Source of the DNA: Smithellaceae bacterium
GTDB lineage: Bacteria; Desulfobacterota; Syntrophia; Syntrophales; Smithellaceae
Length of the DNA: 52,194 nucleotides
Reading direction: 5' to 3'
NCBI GenBank assembly: GCA_030690945.1
Contig: JAUYFM010000020.1
Span: 1 to 52,194 of the forward strand
Shown here piece after piece: positions 24,061 through 32,792 of this stretch (position 1 is the first letter of the stretch; each line of letters starts with the position of its first letter). The position numbers and the translations under genes are program-made. The notes beneath the pieces were generated by a model that saw nothing but the letters and a program-made list of their open reading frames with translations, did not search any database and had not been told where the DNA came from.

Positions 24061-27000
24061 ATGCTCGATAAAATAATTCGTCTGGCTCTGAGTAACCGGC
24101 TGATCGTCGTTGTGGCGTCACTGCTGGTCCTGGTGGTCGGTACCTATATAACTATGAAGATGCCGGTGGATGTACTGCCGGACTTGACCGCACCGACGGT
24201 TACCATTATTACCGAAGCTCACGGCATGGCCACGGAAGAGGTGGAGTCGATTGTTACCTATCCTATTGAAGGCGCTGTAAACGGCTCTAGCGGTGTGCGC
24301 CGGGTCCGATCTTACACGGTTGCCGGTCTTTCCACGGTCTGGGTCGAGTTCAACTGGGGGACCGATATCTACCGGGCCCGCCAGGTTGTGAACGAAAAGC
24401 TACAGGCCTTGACCGGCGTCCTGCCGGTTGATGTGGTTCCTCAACTGGCGCCGATCTCCTCAATCATGGGGGAGATCATGCACGTAGCCCTGGTCAGCGA
24501 TCAACATACCACCATGGAGTTGAAGGAAACCGCCGACTTCGTGGTGCGCAAGCGGCTCCTGGCAGTATCGGGAGTTTCCCAGGTTTCCAACATTGGCGGT
24601 GACACCCGCCAGTACCAGGTGGAACTTGACCCGCAACGTCTGCATGCGTTCGGCGTTACGGTGGGACAAGTGATAACAGCTCTCAAAGGGGCCAATGAAA
24701 ATTTTGCCGCCGGCGTCATGAAGAAAACCGGCCAGGAGTATCTGATCCGGGGTATCGGCAGAGTCCGCACCACAGCCGATCTGGAACAGGTTGTAGTGGC
24801 CGCCAGGGGGGGTGTGCCGGTGCTGGTCCGTGATGTGGCGCGGGTTGTTATCGGCCCGGCCTTCAGATATGGCGACGCTTCGGCCAACGGCAAGCCAGGG
24901 GTGGTAATTTCGATCCAGAAACACCCGGATGCAAACACCCTTGAGTTGACCAAACGACTGGAGGTAAAGCTCGCGGAATTGCAGAAGAGCCTGCCTGCCG
25001 GCATGAAGCTGGAGACTGACATCTTCCGGCAGTCCGATTTCATCGAGCGGGCTATCGACAACATCAAAAAGGTACTTACTGAGGGGTCGGTGCTGATTAT
25101 CGCCATTCTCTTCCTCTTCCTGGGGAATATGCGAACCACCCTCATTTCTATTACCGCCATCCCGCTTTCGCTGCTGTTTGCTATCTTTACCCTCAAGATT
25201 TTCGACATCTCCATCAACACCATGACTCTGGGGGGGATGGCCATTGCCATCGGGGTCATTGTCGATGACGCTATTATTGATGTGGAAAACGCCTTCCGGA
25301 GGCTGCGGGAAAACCGGCTGAAACCGGAAAACCTGCGGTCCCCGGCGGGCACGGTGATCTTCGAGGCTTCGAAAGAGATCCGTTCCTCCATTGTCAATGC
25401 CACCATGATCATTCTCATGGTCTTCTTACCCCTCTTTTTTCTCTCCGGGGTCGAGGGTCGGCTGTTACGACCCCTTGGCATTTCCTACATGGTCTCCATC
25501 GGCGCGTCGCTGATTGTCGCCTTGACCGTTACCCCGGCCCTCTGCTCTTACCTGCTCCCACGGGCCAAATGCCTTGATCGGGGGGAGGAGAGTCTCGTCG
25601 TCCGCTGGTTGAAACGCCTCTATCGCCCCATGCTCAATCTGGCGGTTACCTGGCCGAAACTGGTGATTGCGGGATCGATTGTGGCCTTTATCCTGGCCAT
25701 GATCCCGCTGTCCATGACCGGTCGCTCCTTTCTTCCCCCTTTTAACGAAGGGGCGTTGACGGTGGTTGTCGTCACCTCGGCGGGAACCTCACTGGAACAG
25801 TCGGCAGCCATTGCCCTGGAGGTAGAAAAAAAGCTGCTGGCCCACCCGAACATTAAGAAGACGGCCCGCAGAACCGGGCGGGGTGACATGGACGAGCACG
25901 GCAAGGCGGCAAGCATGACGGAGATTGAGGCCAAGCTCGATATGAAGGAGCGTAAGCTTGGCGATGTTATGGCGGAACTGCGCAAATCAATGGCCGGCAT
26001 GCCGGCCACCATTACTTTCGGTCAGCCGATTGGCCACCGGATCGACCATATGCTCTCCGGCACCATGGCCAATATTGCCATCAAAATCTACGGTCCGGAA
26101 CTTTACCGGTTGCGGAGTTCGGCGGAAGAGATCAGAGGCGCCATAGCCGATGTGCCCGGCCTTGCCGACCTGTCGGTGGAACAGCAAAAGGATATTCCGC
26201 AGATCCGAATCATCCCCGACCGGGCGCAGATGGCCCGCTACAATCTCACCATGTCCGGCGTAGCAGAGGCAATGGAGGCCGCCACCGCCGGCATGACAGT
26301 AACCCGTACCCTTGAAGGCGATCGGGGGTTCGATGTGGTGGTGAAGTTCCCCGATACTGCCCGCAACAGTACCGGCGCCATAGAAAACGTCATGATCGAC
26401 ACCCCTGTCGGAGTCAAGATTCCGCTTTCCGCGGTGGCTCGGGTCGTCTCCGCCAAGGGGCCGAATACCATTACCCGGGAAAATGCCCAGCGCAAGATTG
26501 TTGTTCAGGCAAACGTGAGTGGTCGTGATCTGCGCAGTGTCTTTGATGATGTCCAGAGCCGCATAGAGCAGAAGGTTAAGCTCCCGGTGGGATATTACGT
26601 GGAGTATGGCGGACAGTTTGAGAGCGAGGCCGAGGCGACCCGGACAATCGGCCTGTTGAGCTTGGTTTCGTTGCTCTTCATTATTTTGATTCTCTATATT
26701 GAGTTTCGCTCTTTTAAAGACGCTTTCCTGGTCATGGTCAACCTGCCGCTCTCTTTCATCGGCGGGATAATTGCCGTCTATTTCACCTCCGGGGTCATCA
26801 GCGTTGCTTCGCTGGTGGGTTTTATCACCCTGTTTGGCATCGCCACGCGCAACGGCATTCTGCTCATTTCTCACTACAAGCACCTGATGGAACATGAGGG
26901 AAAAAGCCTGCAGGAGGCTGTGCTGCAGGGCTCGATGGAGCGGCTCAGGCCGGTCATTATGACTGCGCTGGCAGCCGGCCTGGCGCTGGTGCCGTTTGCC

Positions 27001-27141
27001 TTCTCGGCGGATAAGCCGGGCAACGAGATTCTCTCGCCGTTGGCGATAGTAATTATCGGGGGGCTGATTTCATCCACTGTGCTCAATATGGTGGTGCTGC
27101 CGTCACTCTATCTGAAGTTTGGCAAAGAAAAACAGGGGTAA
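24061..27141 (+). CDS. Heavy-metal RND efflux pump (CzcA/CusA family), operon 2
   Basis: This 1026-residue HME-RND pump has the N-terminal LPDLTAPTVTIITEAHGMATEEVESIVTYPIE. The TM4 signature AIAIGVIVDDAIIDVEN contains three acidic residues, unlike pump 1 (SIGMIIDTTIIQVEN). The periplasmic site reads QPIGHRIDHMLSGTMANIAIKIYG, again different from pump 1, so the two systems probably export different metals. The higher GC content than operon 1 suggests a separate origin. A GC-rich terminator follows. Confidence 0.92.
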   Translation: MLDKIIRLALSNRLIVVVASLLVLVVGTYITMKMPVDVLPDLTAPTVTIITEAHGMATEEVESIVTYPIEGAVNGSSGVRRVRSYTVAGLSTVWVEFNWGTDIYRARQVVNEKLQALTGVLPVDVVPQLAPISSIMGEIMHVALVSDQHTTMELKETADFVVRKRLLAVSGVSQVSNIGGDTRQYQVELDPQRLHAFGVTVGQVITALKGANENFAAGVMKKTGQEYLIRGIGRVRTTADLEQVVVAARGGVPVLVRDVARVVIGPAFRYGDASANGKPGVVISIQKHPDANTLELTKRLEVKLAELQKSLPAGMKLETDIFRQSDFIERAIDNIKKVLTEGSVLIIAILFLFLGNMRTTLISITAIPLSLLFAIFTLKIFDISINTMTLGGMAIAIGVIVDDAIIDVENAFRRLRENRLKPENLRSPAGTVIFEASKEIRSSIVNATMIILMVFLPLFFLSGVEGRLLRPLGISYMVSIGASLIVALTVTPALCSYLLPRAKCLDRGEESLVVRWLKRLYRPMLNLAVTWPKLVIAGSIVAFILAMIPLSMTGRSFLPPFNEGALTVVVVTSAGTSLEQSAAIALEVEKKLLAHPNIKKTARRTGRGDMDEHGKAASMTEIEAKLDMKERKLGDVMAELRKSMAGMPATITFGQPIGHRIDHMLSGTMANIAIKIYGPELYRLRSSAEEIRGAIADVPGLADLSVEQQKDIPQIRIIPDRAQMARYNLTMSGVAEAMEAATAGMTVTRTLEGDRGFDVVVKFPDTARNSTGAIENVMIDTPVGVKIPLSAVARVVSAKGPNTITRENAQRKIVVQANVSGRDLRSVFDDVQSRIEQKVKLPVGYYVEYGGQFESEAEATRTIGLLSLVSLLFIILILYIEFRSFKDAFLVMVNLPLSFIGGIIAVYFTSGVISVASLVGFITLFGIATRNGILLISHYKHLMEHEGKSLQEAVLQGSMERLRPVIMTALAAGLALVPFAFSADKPGNEILSPLAIVIIGGLISSTVLNMVVLPSLYLKFGKEKQG

Positions 27142-27146
27142 TTGAC

Positions 27147-27178
27147 GTGCCCCTCCTCTCATCCCGGGGGAGGGGCAC
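27147..27178 (+). terminator. Terminator of efflux operon 2
   Basis: GTGCCCCTCC (27147-27156) pairs perfectly with GGAGGGGCAC (27169-27178), 5 bp after the pump stop, followed by a weak T-rich stretch (GATGTTTTAG). Confidence 0.7.
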
Positions 27179-27250
27179 GATGTTTTAGTTGTACAGCGCT
27201 ACGGAAATAAAATAACCATAAACGGATAAAATCTGGTATGTTGGCATATA

Positions 27251-27354
27251 CCGTTGCCGCTGTAAATCTTGCCAGGGAGTACAACGTTACGCTTTCAGGC
27301 TATGTGCGCAACAACTCCGGTTTCGTGTATTCCGGTGAAGCCCGGTTGATATGA
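27251..27354 (+). pseudogene. fdhD 3' fragment
   Basis: The frame ends TVAAVNLAREYNVTLSGYVRNNSGFVYSGEARLI and a stop. This is the last 34 or so residues of FdhD, very close to the intact copy at 47649-48461 (AAAVNLAREYNVTLLGYVRNNAGFVYSGEDRLI). There is no start and the catalytic Cys region is missing. The rest of 27179-27480 holds no gene. Confidence 0.85.
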
Positions 27355-27480
27355 GGATTTCCGTTACTTCCGATTAGTCCGTAATCTTCATTTCTTTAAA
27401 CCGATCACCGCACTTATGCACCTGTCCGGTTTTTTCCGATCCGTTCCGGTGGCGTAAACAAAAATAATAGGGAAGACAAA

Positions 27481-28479
27481 ATGCATAATGAACGAATCGA
27501 ATTATGGCGGCATCATCACACATTTAATGTTGAAAAAAAGGCGATAGAAACGCGAACCTTAATTGTTGTGATCATTACCTTTATCACAATGGTCGCTGAA
27601 ATATTATTTGGCTGGATTTCAAATTCAATGGCATTGCTGGCTGACGGCTGGCATATGGGCACGCATGCCTTTGCTTTGGGAATATCCCTGATCGCATACA
27701 TTATGGCAAGAAAGTACGCAAAGGATCATAGCTTTACATTTGGAACATGGAAAATTGAAATTTTAGGCGCATACACAAGCGCCATTGTACTTGGCCTGGT
27801 TGGCGTGATAATGATTTTTTCGTCTATCGAAAGAATGATTAGTCCGTTGAATATTCATTATAATCAGGCCATATTTGTGGCGGTCTTAGGTTTCTTGGTT
27901 AATCTTGTCTGCGCAGTTATCCTCAATAGCGGTGGTCATTCCCATGGACATGAGCACCATTATCGTCAAGAAGATGAACATGCCGATCATAAGCATCATC
28001 ATGAAGATTTGAATTTGAAATCGGCATATTTACATGTTGTGGCAGATGCATTAACTTCCGTATTGGCCATCGCGGCTTTACTTGGCGCAAAATATTATGA
28101 GCTCAATTGGCTTGACCCGTTTATGGGAATTGTCGGCGCCGGTTTAATTATTCGCTGGTCATTTCTATTGTTGAAGGATAGCGGCGGTATTTTGCTGGAA
28201 CGTGAAATGGATAATCCCGTAGTTAATGAAATAAAAAAAGAAATTGAATCCGATGGAGATTCGAAAATAAGTGACTTGCATATCTGGAAAGTAGCGCAGG
28301 ATAAATACGCCTGTATCGTGTCTTTGGTCGCAGCAAAAAAGTATTCCATTGAAGAGTATAAAACGAGACTAAAAAATGTACATGAATTGGCTCACGTAAC
28401 AATCGAAATTAATGAATGTAAAAATGAGGGGACTTTTCGTCATGTTGAGACACAAGAAGAAAAAGGAACGCGATGTTGA
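27481..28479 (+). CDS. dmeF: Cation diffusion facilitator, DmeF-like (Co/Ni efflux type)
   Basis: This 332-residue CDF transporter has the N-terminal WRHHHTFNVEKKAIETRT, typical of the DmeF subgroup. Six TM helices follow, with the metal site in MALLADGWHMGTHAFALG (TM2) and HVVADALTSVLAI (TM5). A His-rich cytoplasmic loop (SHGHEHHYRQEDEHADHKHHHED) lies between TM4 and TM5, and a C-terminal cytoplasmic domain (SDLHIWKVAQDKYACIVSL) closes the protein. It exports divalent metal by proton exchange, adding a third metal exporter to the region. The symbol is by subgroup resemblance. Confidence 0.85.
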   Translation: MHNERIELWRHHHTFNVEKKAIETRTLIVVIITFITMVAEILFGWISNSMALLADGWHMGTHAFALGISLIAYIMARKYAKDHSFTFGTWKIEILGAYTSAIVLGLVGVIMIFSSIERMISPLNIHYNQAIFVAVLGFLVNLVCAVILNSGGHSHGHEHHYRQEDEHADHKHHHEDLNLKSAYLHVVADALTSVLAIAALLGAKYYELNWLDPFMGIVGAGLIIRWSFLLLKDSGGILLEREMDNPVVNEIKKEIESDGDSKISDLHIWKVAQDKYACIVSLVAAKKYSIEEYKTRLKNVHELAHVTIEINECKNEGTFRHVETQEEKGTRC

Positions 28480-28681
28480 GCAAGAGTATTCAGCCAGCCA
28501 GTTTGTTGCCAAGCTTCGCAGGCTGGCGGATAGTATTGAACAAGGCAAAGTTTTTCGCATACAGGTAGCAGGCGAACGTGTTACCGTTCCGCCCGATGCC
28601 ATAATTAATATTGAACATGAGCGGGAAGATGGCACAGAAGAAATCGAATTTCAAATCAAGTGGCCCATTGTTAAACAATAA
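28442..28681 (+). CDS. Amphi-Trp domain small protein
   Basis: The start is placed at the ATG at 28442 (MLRHKKKKERDVEQEYSASQF), inside the end of dmeF and preceded by GAGGGG; an upstream ATG at 28412 is also in frame. The product is 79 residues. The segment VAKLRRLADSIEQGKVFRIQVAGERVTVPPDA...IEHEREDGTEEIEFQIKWP has the amphi-Trp domain pattern (helix, then strands ending in a conserved KW). Function of this domain is not established. The 38-bp overlap with dmeF suggests translational coupling. Confidence 0.75.
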   Translation: MLRHKKKKERDVEQEYSASQFVAKLRRLADSIEQGKVFRIQVAGERVTVPPDAIINIEHEREDGTEEIEFQIKWPIVKQ

Positions 28682-28843
28682 GACATCAAGTAAGAAGCCG
28701 AAGCGACGGCCTATTCGCCGCAAAGAGGATACCCCTTGACAGTCTTTTGAAATAGATGGTACGAGATAAACAATTTTGCAGGTACAATTCGGAAACAATA
28801 ACCTTATGCATCGCTAAAAATACAATTAAGGAGGAAATGAAAA

Positions 28844-29152
28844 ATGCCAGTTAAACCAAGTGAGACGGAAGAAGAATTTTTTGCCCGCAAGGAATATGAG
28901 CGGTTGAGAAAAAGTCAAGAGGATAGCCAAAAGAACCTTGCCGCTGATCAGCGTGCAAAAGAAAAAGAATTGCATTATATGAAGTGCCCCAAATGCGGCA
29001 TGAACCTTGTGGAAATCGACTATAAAAAAATAAAGGTCGATAAGTGTTCAGAATGTGAAGGTATTTGGCTTGATGCCGGCGAAATAGAGATGGTGGTGCA
29101 GATGGATAAAGGCAGTCTGGACAAGCTCTTCAGCGTTTTTTCACGGAGTTGA
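28844..29152 (+). CDS. TFIIB-type zinc-ribbon small protein
   Basis: This 102-residue protein has a charged helical N-terminus (EEEFFARKEYERLRKSQEDSQKNL), then a zinc ribbon: MKCPKCGMNLVEIDYKKIKVDKCSECEGIWLDAGEIEMV. The CPxCG...CxxCxGIWLDAGE pattern is the zf-TFIIB domain of small bacterial proteins. AAGGAGG precedes the ATG. Its neighbours are metal efflux and terC genes. Role unknown. Confidence 0.85.
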   Translation: MPVKPSETEEEFFARKEYERLRKSQEDSQKNLAADQRAKEKELHYMKCPKCGMNLVEIDYKKIKVDKCSECEGIWLDAGEIEMVVQMDKGSLDKLFSVFSRS

Positions 29153-29295
29153 TTTACACTGATCATAACATTATGAAAGTCATCGAAAAATGGAATGGAG
29201 TACTTTCTCAGGCAACAGGCGGAGGAGCCATGCCCCTGATTGATTTGGATCATGTAGCAAAAAAGATTATACCTTAAAATGAAGGAGGCCCTGCT

Positions 29296-30237
29296 GTGAC
29301 CTCCTTCTGGGTGACGCTTGCCGTGCTGTTCGGCGTGGGTGTTTATACCAAGTCGCATTCAAAGGATAACGAACCAACGTAGTCCGAACCTTTAGGTTCG
29401 CGTGTTCAACGGATCTAAAGACCCGAACTACTGTTAACATTTGAATGCAACTTGGTATTACTACTTCTACGGCCAATCCAAGGCGATGGAATTTTTTGCC
29501 GGTTATCTCATTGAATACTCTCTGAGCATCGACCATTTATTCGTATTTATGCTGATTTTCCGCTTTTTCAAAGTGCCGCATGAATATGAACACAAAGCCT
29601 TGTTCTGGGGAATCTTGATGGCGCTTGTGACACGCGCCGTCTTCATCTTTGCGGGCGTTGCGCTCATCAATACCTTTAGTTGGGTCATGTATGTTTTCGG
29701 GGCTTTCCTGGTTTTCACCGGCATCAAGATGGCGCTCAACAAACAAACGGAAGTTCATCCCGACCGGAATATCGCGATAAAGCTTTTGCGCTTCTTCGTC
29801 CCCGTGACAAAACAATTTTCCGGCGCCAAATTTTTTATTGTTAAGCGCGGGGTGCGATTTGCCACACCGATGCTGGCTATCCTTGTGGTACTGGAAACAC
29901 GGACATTCTGTTCGCAATTGATTCCATTCCAGCCGTGTTGGCTATCTCCAAAGACCCTTTTATCGTTTATACATCCAACGTCTTTGCGATTTTAGGTCTG
30001 CGTTCTCTATTTTTCGCGATTTCCGGTTTGATGAAATTATTCCACCTTCTGCATTACCGCCTGGCGGCGATCTTGAGCTTTGTCGGCGTAAAAATGCTCA
30101 TTGAAGATTTTTTCCATGTGCCCGTTGCAGCTTCCCTGATGGTGATTGCCTCCATTCTGGTCGTATCGATTGTAACATCCATTATTTTGCCGGGAAAAGA
30201 AGAAGGTGAAGTTCCTCAGGTAGCGATGAAGAAGTAG
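29296..30237 (+). pseudogene. terC: TerC-family membrane protein, interrupted
   Basis: It begins at GTG 29296 after AAGGAGG (VTSFWVTLAVLFGVGVY), is cut by a 112-bp element at 29346-29457, then resumes YYFYGQSKAMEFFAGYLIEYSLSIDHLFVFML in the same gene. Removing the element and one TTA copy restores a continuous frame (GVGVYYFYG). A second lesion near 29897-29900 (GAAACACGGAC, where ET-T-DIL is expected) shifts the frame by one base. The downstream frame then continues DILFAIDSIPAVLAISKDPFIVYTSNVFAILGLRSLFF to a normal end. TerC proteins are multi-TM proteins linked to tellurium or metal handling. With two lesions it is probably dead. Confidence 0.88.
29346..29457. mobile_element. 112-bp MITE-like element, copy 2, inside terC
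   Basis: Same length and ends as 21075-21186: it starts TACCAAGTCGCATTCAAA and ends TTTGAATGCAACTTGGTA, flanked by TTA at 29343-29345 and 29458-29460. This copy has longer, better-matched terminal inverted repeats (about 18 bp). Interior palindromes GAACCTTTAGGTTC and TCTAAAGA are conserved. The insertion splits the terC frame after the GVGVY codons. Confidence 0.88.
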
Positions 30238-30751
30238 CGTCTTTTTAAAGGTGACTTTTCAAGCGCATCGCAAAACCAGTTGAAAAGATGGGTAGGTAAT
30301 ACCGGCCAATGCCAAATTCCACCGGGAAGACGGCCTGCTTCTGGCCGAGGGCATGAAAGTCGTGTAAGAATGAAGAGAATACGAAAAGTAATGGCTTGTG
30401 CCTGGGCAGGCGGCTATTAATATCGAAAATGATATTGATTCAACTTTAGGAAAGAGAAATTGCTGCGTCTCCCCGAAGAAGATGCAGCTATATCCACCTC
30501 AATCATACTATAAAACGTTAGCCAACCCTGCAAAATTATCTTGACAAAATTTGACTCGACGTTTAATCACTACTAAGAGAATAGTAATTAAAGTAATATT
30601 AGTTCAGGTGTGCAATAGTCAACGATAGCATCATACTGCAAAAAAGAGATGCTATTCAAAAGTAGCGGTAAGCTGAACTCATTGTCTCATCCTGATTTAT
30701 TCCCGGGGGAAATTAATCCTCATAAAACTAATCTGCAGGAGTTAAAAATAA
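30238..30751. other. Intergenic region with leader structures before bioB
   Basis: No full gene. A short frame (about 30308-30367) reads NAKFHREDGLLLAEGMKVV and stops; it may be another 3' scrap but I do not recognise it. ATAGCATC (30625-30632) and GATGCTAT (30648-30655) can form a leader hairpin upstream of bioB. Confidence 0.4.
30541..30596 (+). promoter_or_regulatory. bioB promoter with a motif shared with the transglutaminase promoter
   Basis: TTGACA (30541-30546), 17 bp, TAATCA (30564-30569). Overlapping the -10 and running downstream (30569-30596) is ACTACTA-N4-AATAGTAATTA-N-AGTAA, which recurs with identical spacing at 50913-50940. It could be an operator for a common regulator. Confidence 0.5.
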
Positions 30752-31732
30752 ATGTTCTGGAGTGAACGTGCGCAAAGAATTCTTCAGGGAATTCACTTAT
30801 CGCGTGATGAAGCGCTAAGGTTACTGATGTCCAGCGATGATGAGCTGCTCGAATTGCTTAACGCCGCTTTCACGATTCGCAAACATTACTTCGGACGCGC
30901 GGTCACCATTCATGTCATCCAAAATGCGAAGAGCGGATTATGCAGCGAGGATTGTGCTTTTTGCAGTCAGGCCGGCGGCGCGAATACGGATTCGCCTCGT
31001 TATGCGTTGCAAAAGGTGGAAGAGCTTGTTGAAGGTGCGCGCGATGCACATCGCCTGAAAGCGATGCGTTACTGCATCGTAACAAGCGGCAAGTCGCCCG
31101 AAACCGAAGAACTTGATATCATCTGCGAAGCGGCACGGCAGATCAAGAAAGAAGTTCCGATTCAAATTTGTGTGTCACTCGGCCTATTAACAGTCGGGCA
31201 GTCGCTGAAACTGAAAAAAGCCGGTGTGGACCGTTTCAATCATAATCTGGAATCTTCGGAAAGATTTTATCCTTCCATCTGTACGACACACAGTTTTGCC
31301 GACCGTAAGAGAACGGCCGAAATTGTCAAAGCTTCCGGGATGGAACTTTGCAGCGGCGGCCTGATCGGCATGGGTGAATCGCTGGAAGATCGCGTGGAGA
31401 TGGCCTTTGCTTTGCATGAAGTTGAGGCGGATTCCATTCCGCTGAATTTTCTCGATCCACGTCCGGGAACCGCTTTGGAAAACTTAACTCGGCCTTCACC
31501 TGCCGATTGTTTGCGAACGCTCGCCATGTTTCGCTTTGTCCATCCGGATAAAGAGATTCGCGTGGCCGGCGGAAGGGAAGCCTGTCTGGGTTCTATGCAG
31601 GTATTGTCTCTTTATCCGGCAAACTCGATATTTACCAAAGGGTACCTGACCACACCTGGCCAGGGATATGAAGAAGATATGGATATGATTGCCAAGGCCG
31701 GATTTCATGTGACGGACTGGACTGCGGCATAA
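30752..31732 (+). CDS. bioB: Biotin synthase
   Basis: This 326-residue radical SAM enzyme inserts sulfur into dethiobiotin. The 4Fe-4S motif is C64-x3-C68-x2-C71 (CSEDCAFC). The 2Fe-2S ligands are also visible: Cys in RYCIVTSG, Cys in IQICVSLG, Cys in MELCSGGLIGMGE and the conserved Arg in IRVAGGRE. GAGTT precedes the ATG. No other biotin genes are in the window. It heads a rightward run with a PP-loop ATPase gene (31 bp later) and hydE. Confidence 0.95.
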   Translation: MFWSERAQRILQGIHLSRDEALRLLMSSDDELLELLNAAFTIRKHYFGRAVTIHVIQNAKSGLCSEDCAFCSQAGGANTDSPRYALQKVEELVEGARDAHRLKAMRYCIVTSGKSPETEELDIICEAARQIKKEVPIQICVSLGLLTVGQSLKLKKAGVDRFNHNLESSERFYPSICTTHSFADRKRTAEIVKASGMELCSGGLIGMGESLEDRVEMAFALHEVEADSIPLNFLDPRPGTALENLTRPSPADCLRTLAMFRFVHPDKEIRVAGGREACLGSMQVLSLYPANSIFTKGYLTTPGQGYEEDMDMIAKAGFHVTDWTAA

Positions 31733-31763
31733 GTGGTAAGAATATTAAAGGTAATAGATTATC

Positions 31764-32777
31764 ATGAACATAAATAAAAAGGCGGTGGCCCTTCTCTCCG
31801 GGGGGTTGGACAGCACGCTGGCCGTCAAGTTAATGATTGACCAAGGCATCGATGTCACGGCCATCCATTTTACAAGCGTCTTTTGCAACTGTTCGCCCAA
31901 AACAGCGGGCTGCAAAATGCACGCCCGCAAAGTAGCCGAAGAATTTGGAGTTCCCATTCATGTCATCCACAAAGGGATGGATTACATCAATATGGTGGAA
32001 AACCCGCCGCACGGCCACGGCAGCGCCATCAACGCCTGCATCGATTGCCGTATCTACATGCTGCGGAAGGTCAAAGAGATGATGCCTGAGCTGGGAGCTT
32101 CTTTTGTAATCACGGGAGAAGTCCTTGGACAACGTCCCATGTCCCAGCAGCGCCACACGATTCGCTTGATCGAAAAAGAAAGTGGGTTGCAGGATCTGAT
32201 CCTCCGCCCCCTTTCGGCGCAGCATTTTGACCCGACGCTTCCGGAACGCGAAGGCATTGTCGATCGGGACAAATTGCTCAACATCTCCGGGCGCAGCCGC
32301 AAGGAGCAATTCGCGCTGGCGGAAAATCTGGGTGTCAAGGACTACCCCTGTCCCGCCGGTGGATGTCTCTTGACCGACAAAGTTATTGCCGCCCGTCTGC
32401 GCGATCTGTTTGATCACACATCCGATTACAGCCACACCGATTTGGTGCTGTTAACACTTGGCCGTCACTACCGGCTGCACCCTGATCTCAAGATTATCCT
32501 GGGGCGCAACCAGGAAGAAAATAAACGCCTTTTCTCTCTGGTCAAAGATGAACAAAGTATTTTTGAACCGGATGATTTCCGCGGGTCGACGATTCTAACT
32601 GTGGGCCGTCTGGATGCAGCAAGAGAAGCGACGATGGGTGAGATGATCGTTTCGCACAGTCAGGATATCAAACCATCGTATCAGGTTAAGAAAACAACAT
32701 ATCCCGATGGCAACTCAATGCTATTTGAAGCACAAAGACAACCCCGCGAAACATGGGATCATCTGCGCTTGGGTTGA
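31764..32777 (+). CDS. PP-loop ATPase, ThiI/MnmA-like with NFACT-R-like tail
   Basis: This 337-residue protein has the pyrophosphatase loop ALLSGGLDSTLAVK (residues 9-22) and a Cys-rich segment CNCSPKTAGCKMHARKVAEEFG, then ACIDCRIYMLRKV. FVITGEVLGQRPMSQQ is the adenylation-site pattern of tRNA thiolation enzymes. YPCPAGGCLLTDKVIAARLRDLF opens a C-terminal region that resembles DUF814/NFACT-R. These enzymes activate a carbonyl or uridine for sulfur transfer. The target may be tRNA or a cofactor; placement between bioB and hydE does not decide it. It is not classical ThiI, since no THUMP domain is seen. Confidence 0.75.
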   Translation: MNINKKAVALLSGGLDSTLAVKLMIDQGIDVTAIHFTSVFCNCSPKTAGCKMHARKVAEEFGVPIHVIHKGMDYINMVENPPHGHGSAINACIDCRIYMLRKVKEMMPELGASFVITGEVLGQRPMSQQRHTIRLIEKESGLQDLILRPLSAQHFDPTLPEREGIVDRDKLLNISGRSRKEQFALAENLGVKDYPCPAGGCLLTDKVIAARLRDLFDHTSDYSHTDLVLLTLGRHYRLHPDLKIILGRNQEENKRLFSLVKDEQSIFEPDDFRGSTILTVGRLDAAREATMGEMIVSHSQDIKPSYQVKKTTYPDGNSMLFEAQRQPRETWDHLRLG

Positions 32778-32792
32778 AAAACAGGATTTATT

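Noticed and set aside
22500-27100. Long open frames antisense to the second efflux operon (up to 348 codons)
   Set aside because: They are a by-product of the GC-rich codon pattern of the efflux genes; no domains or start signals.
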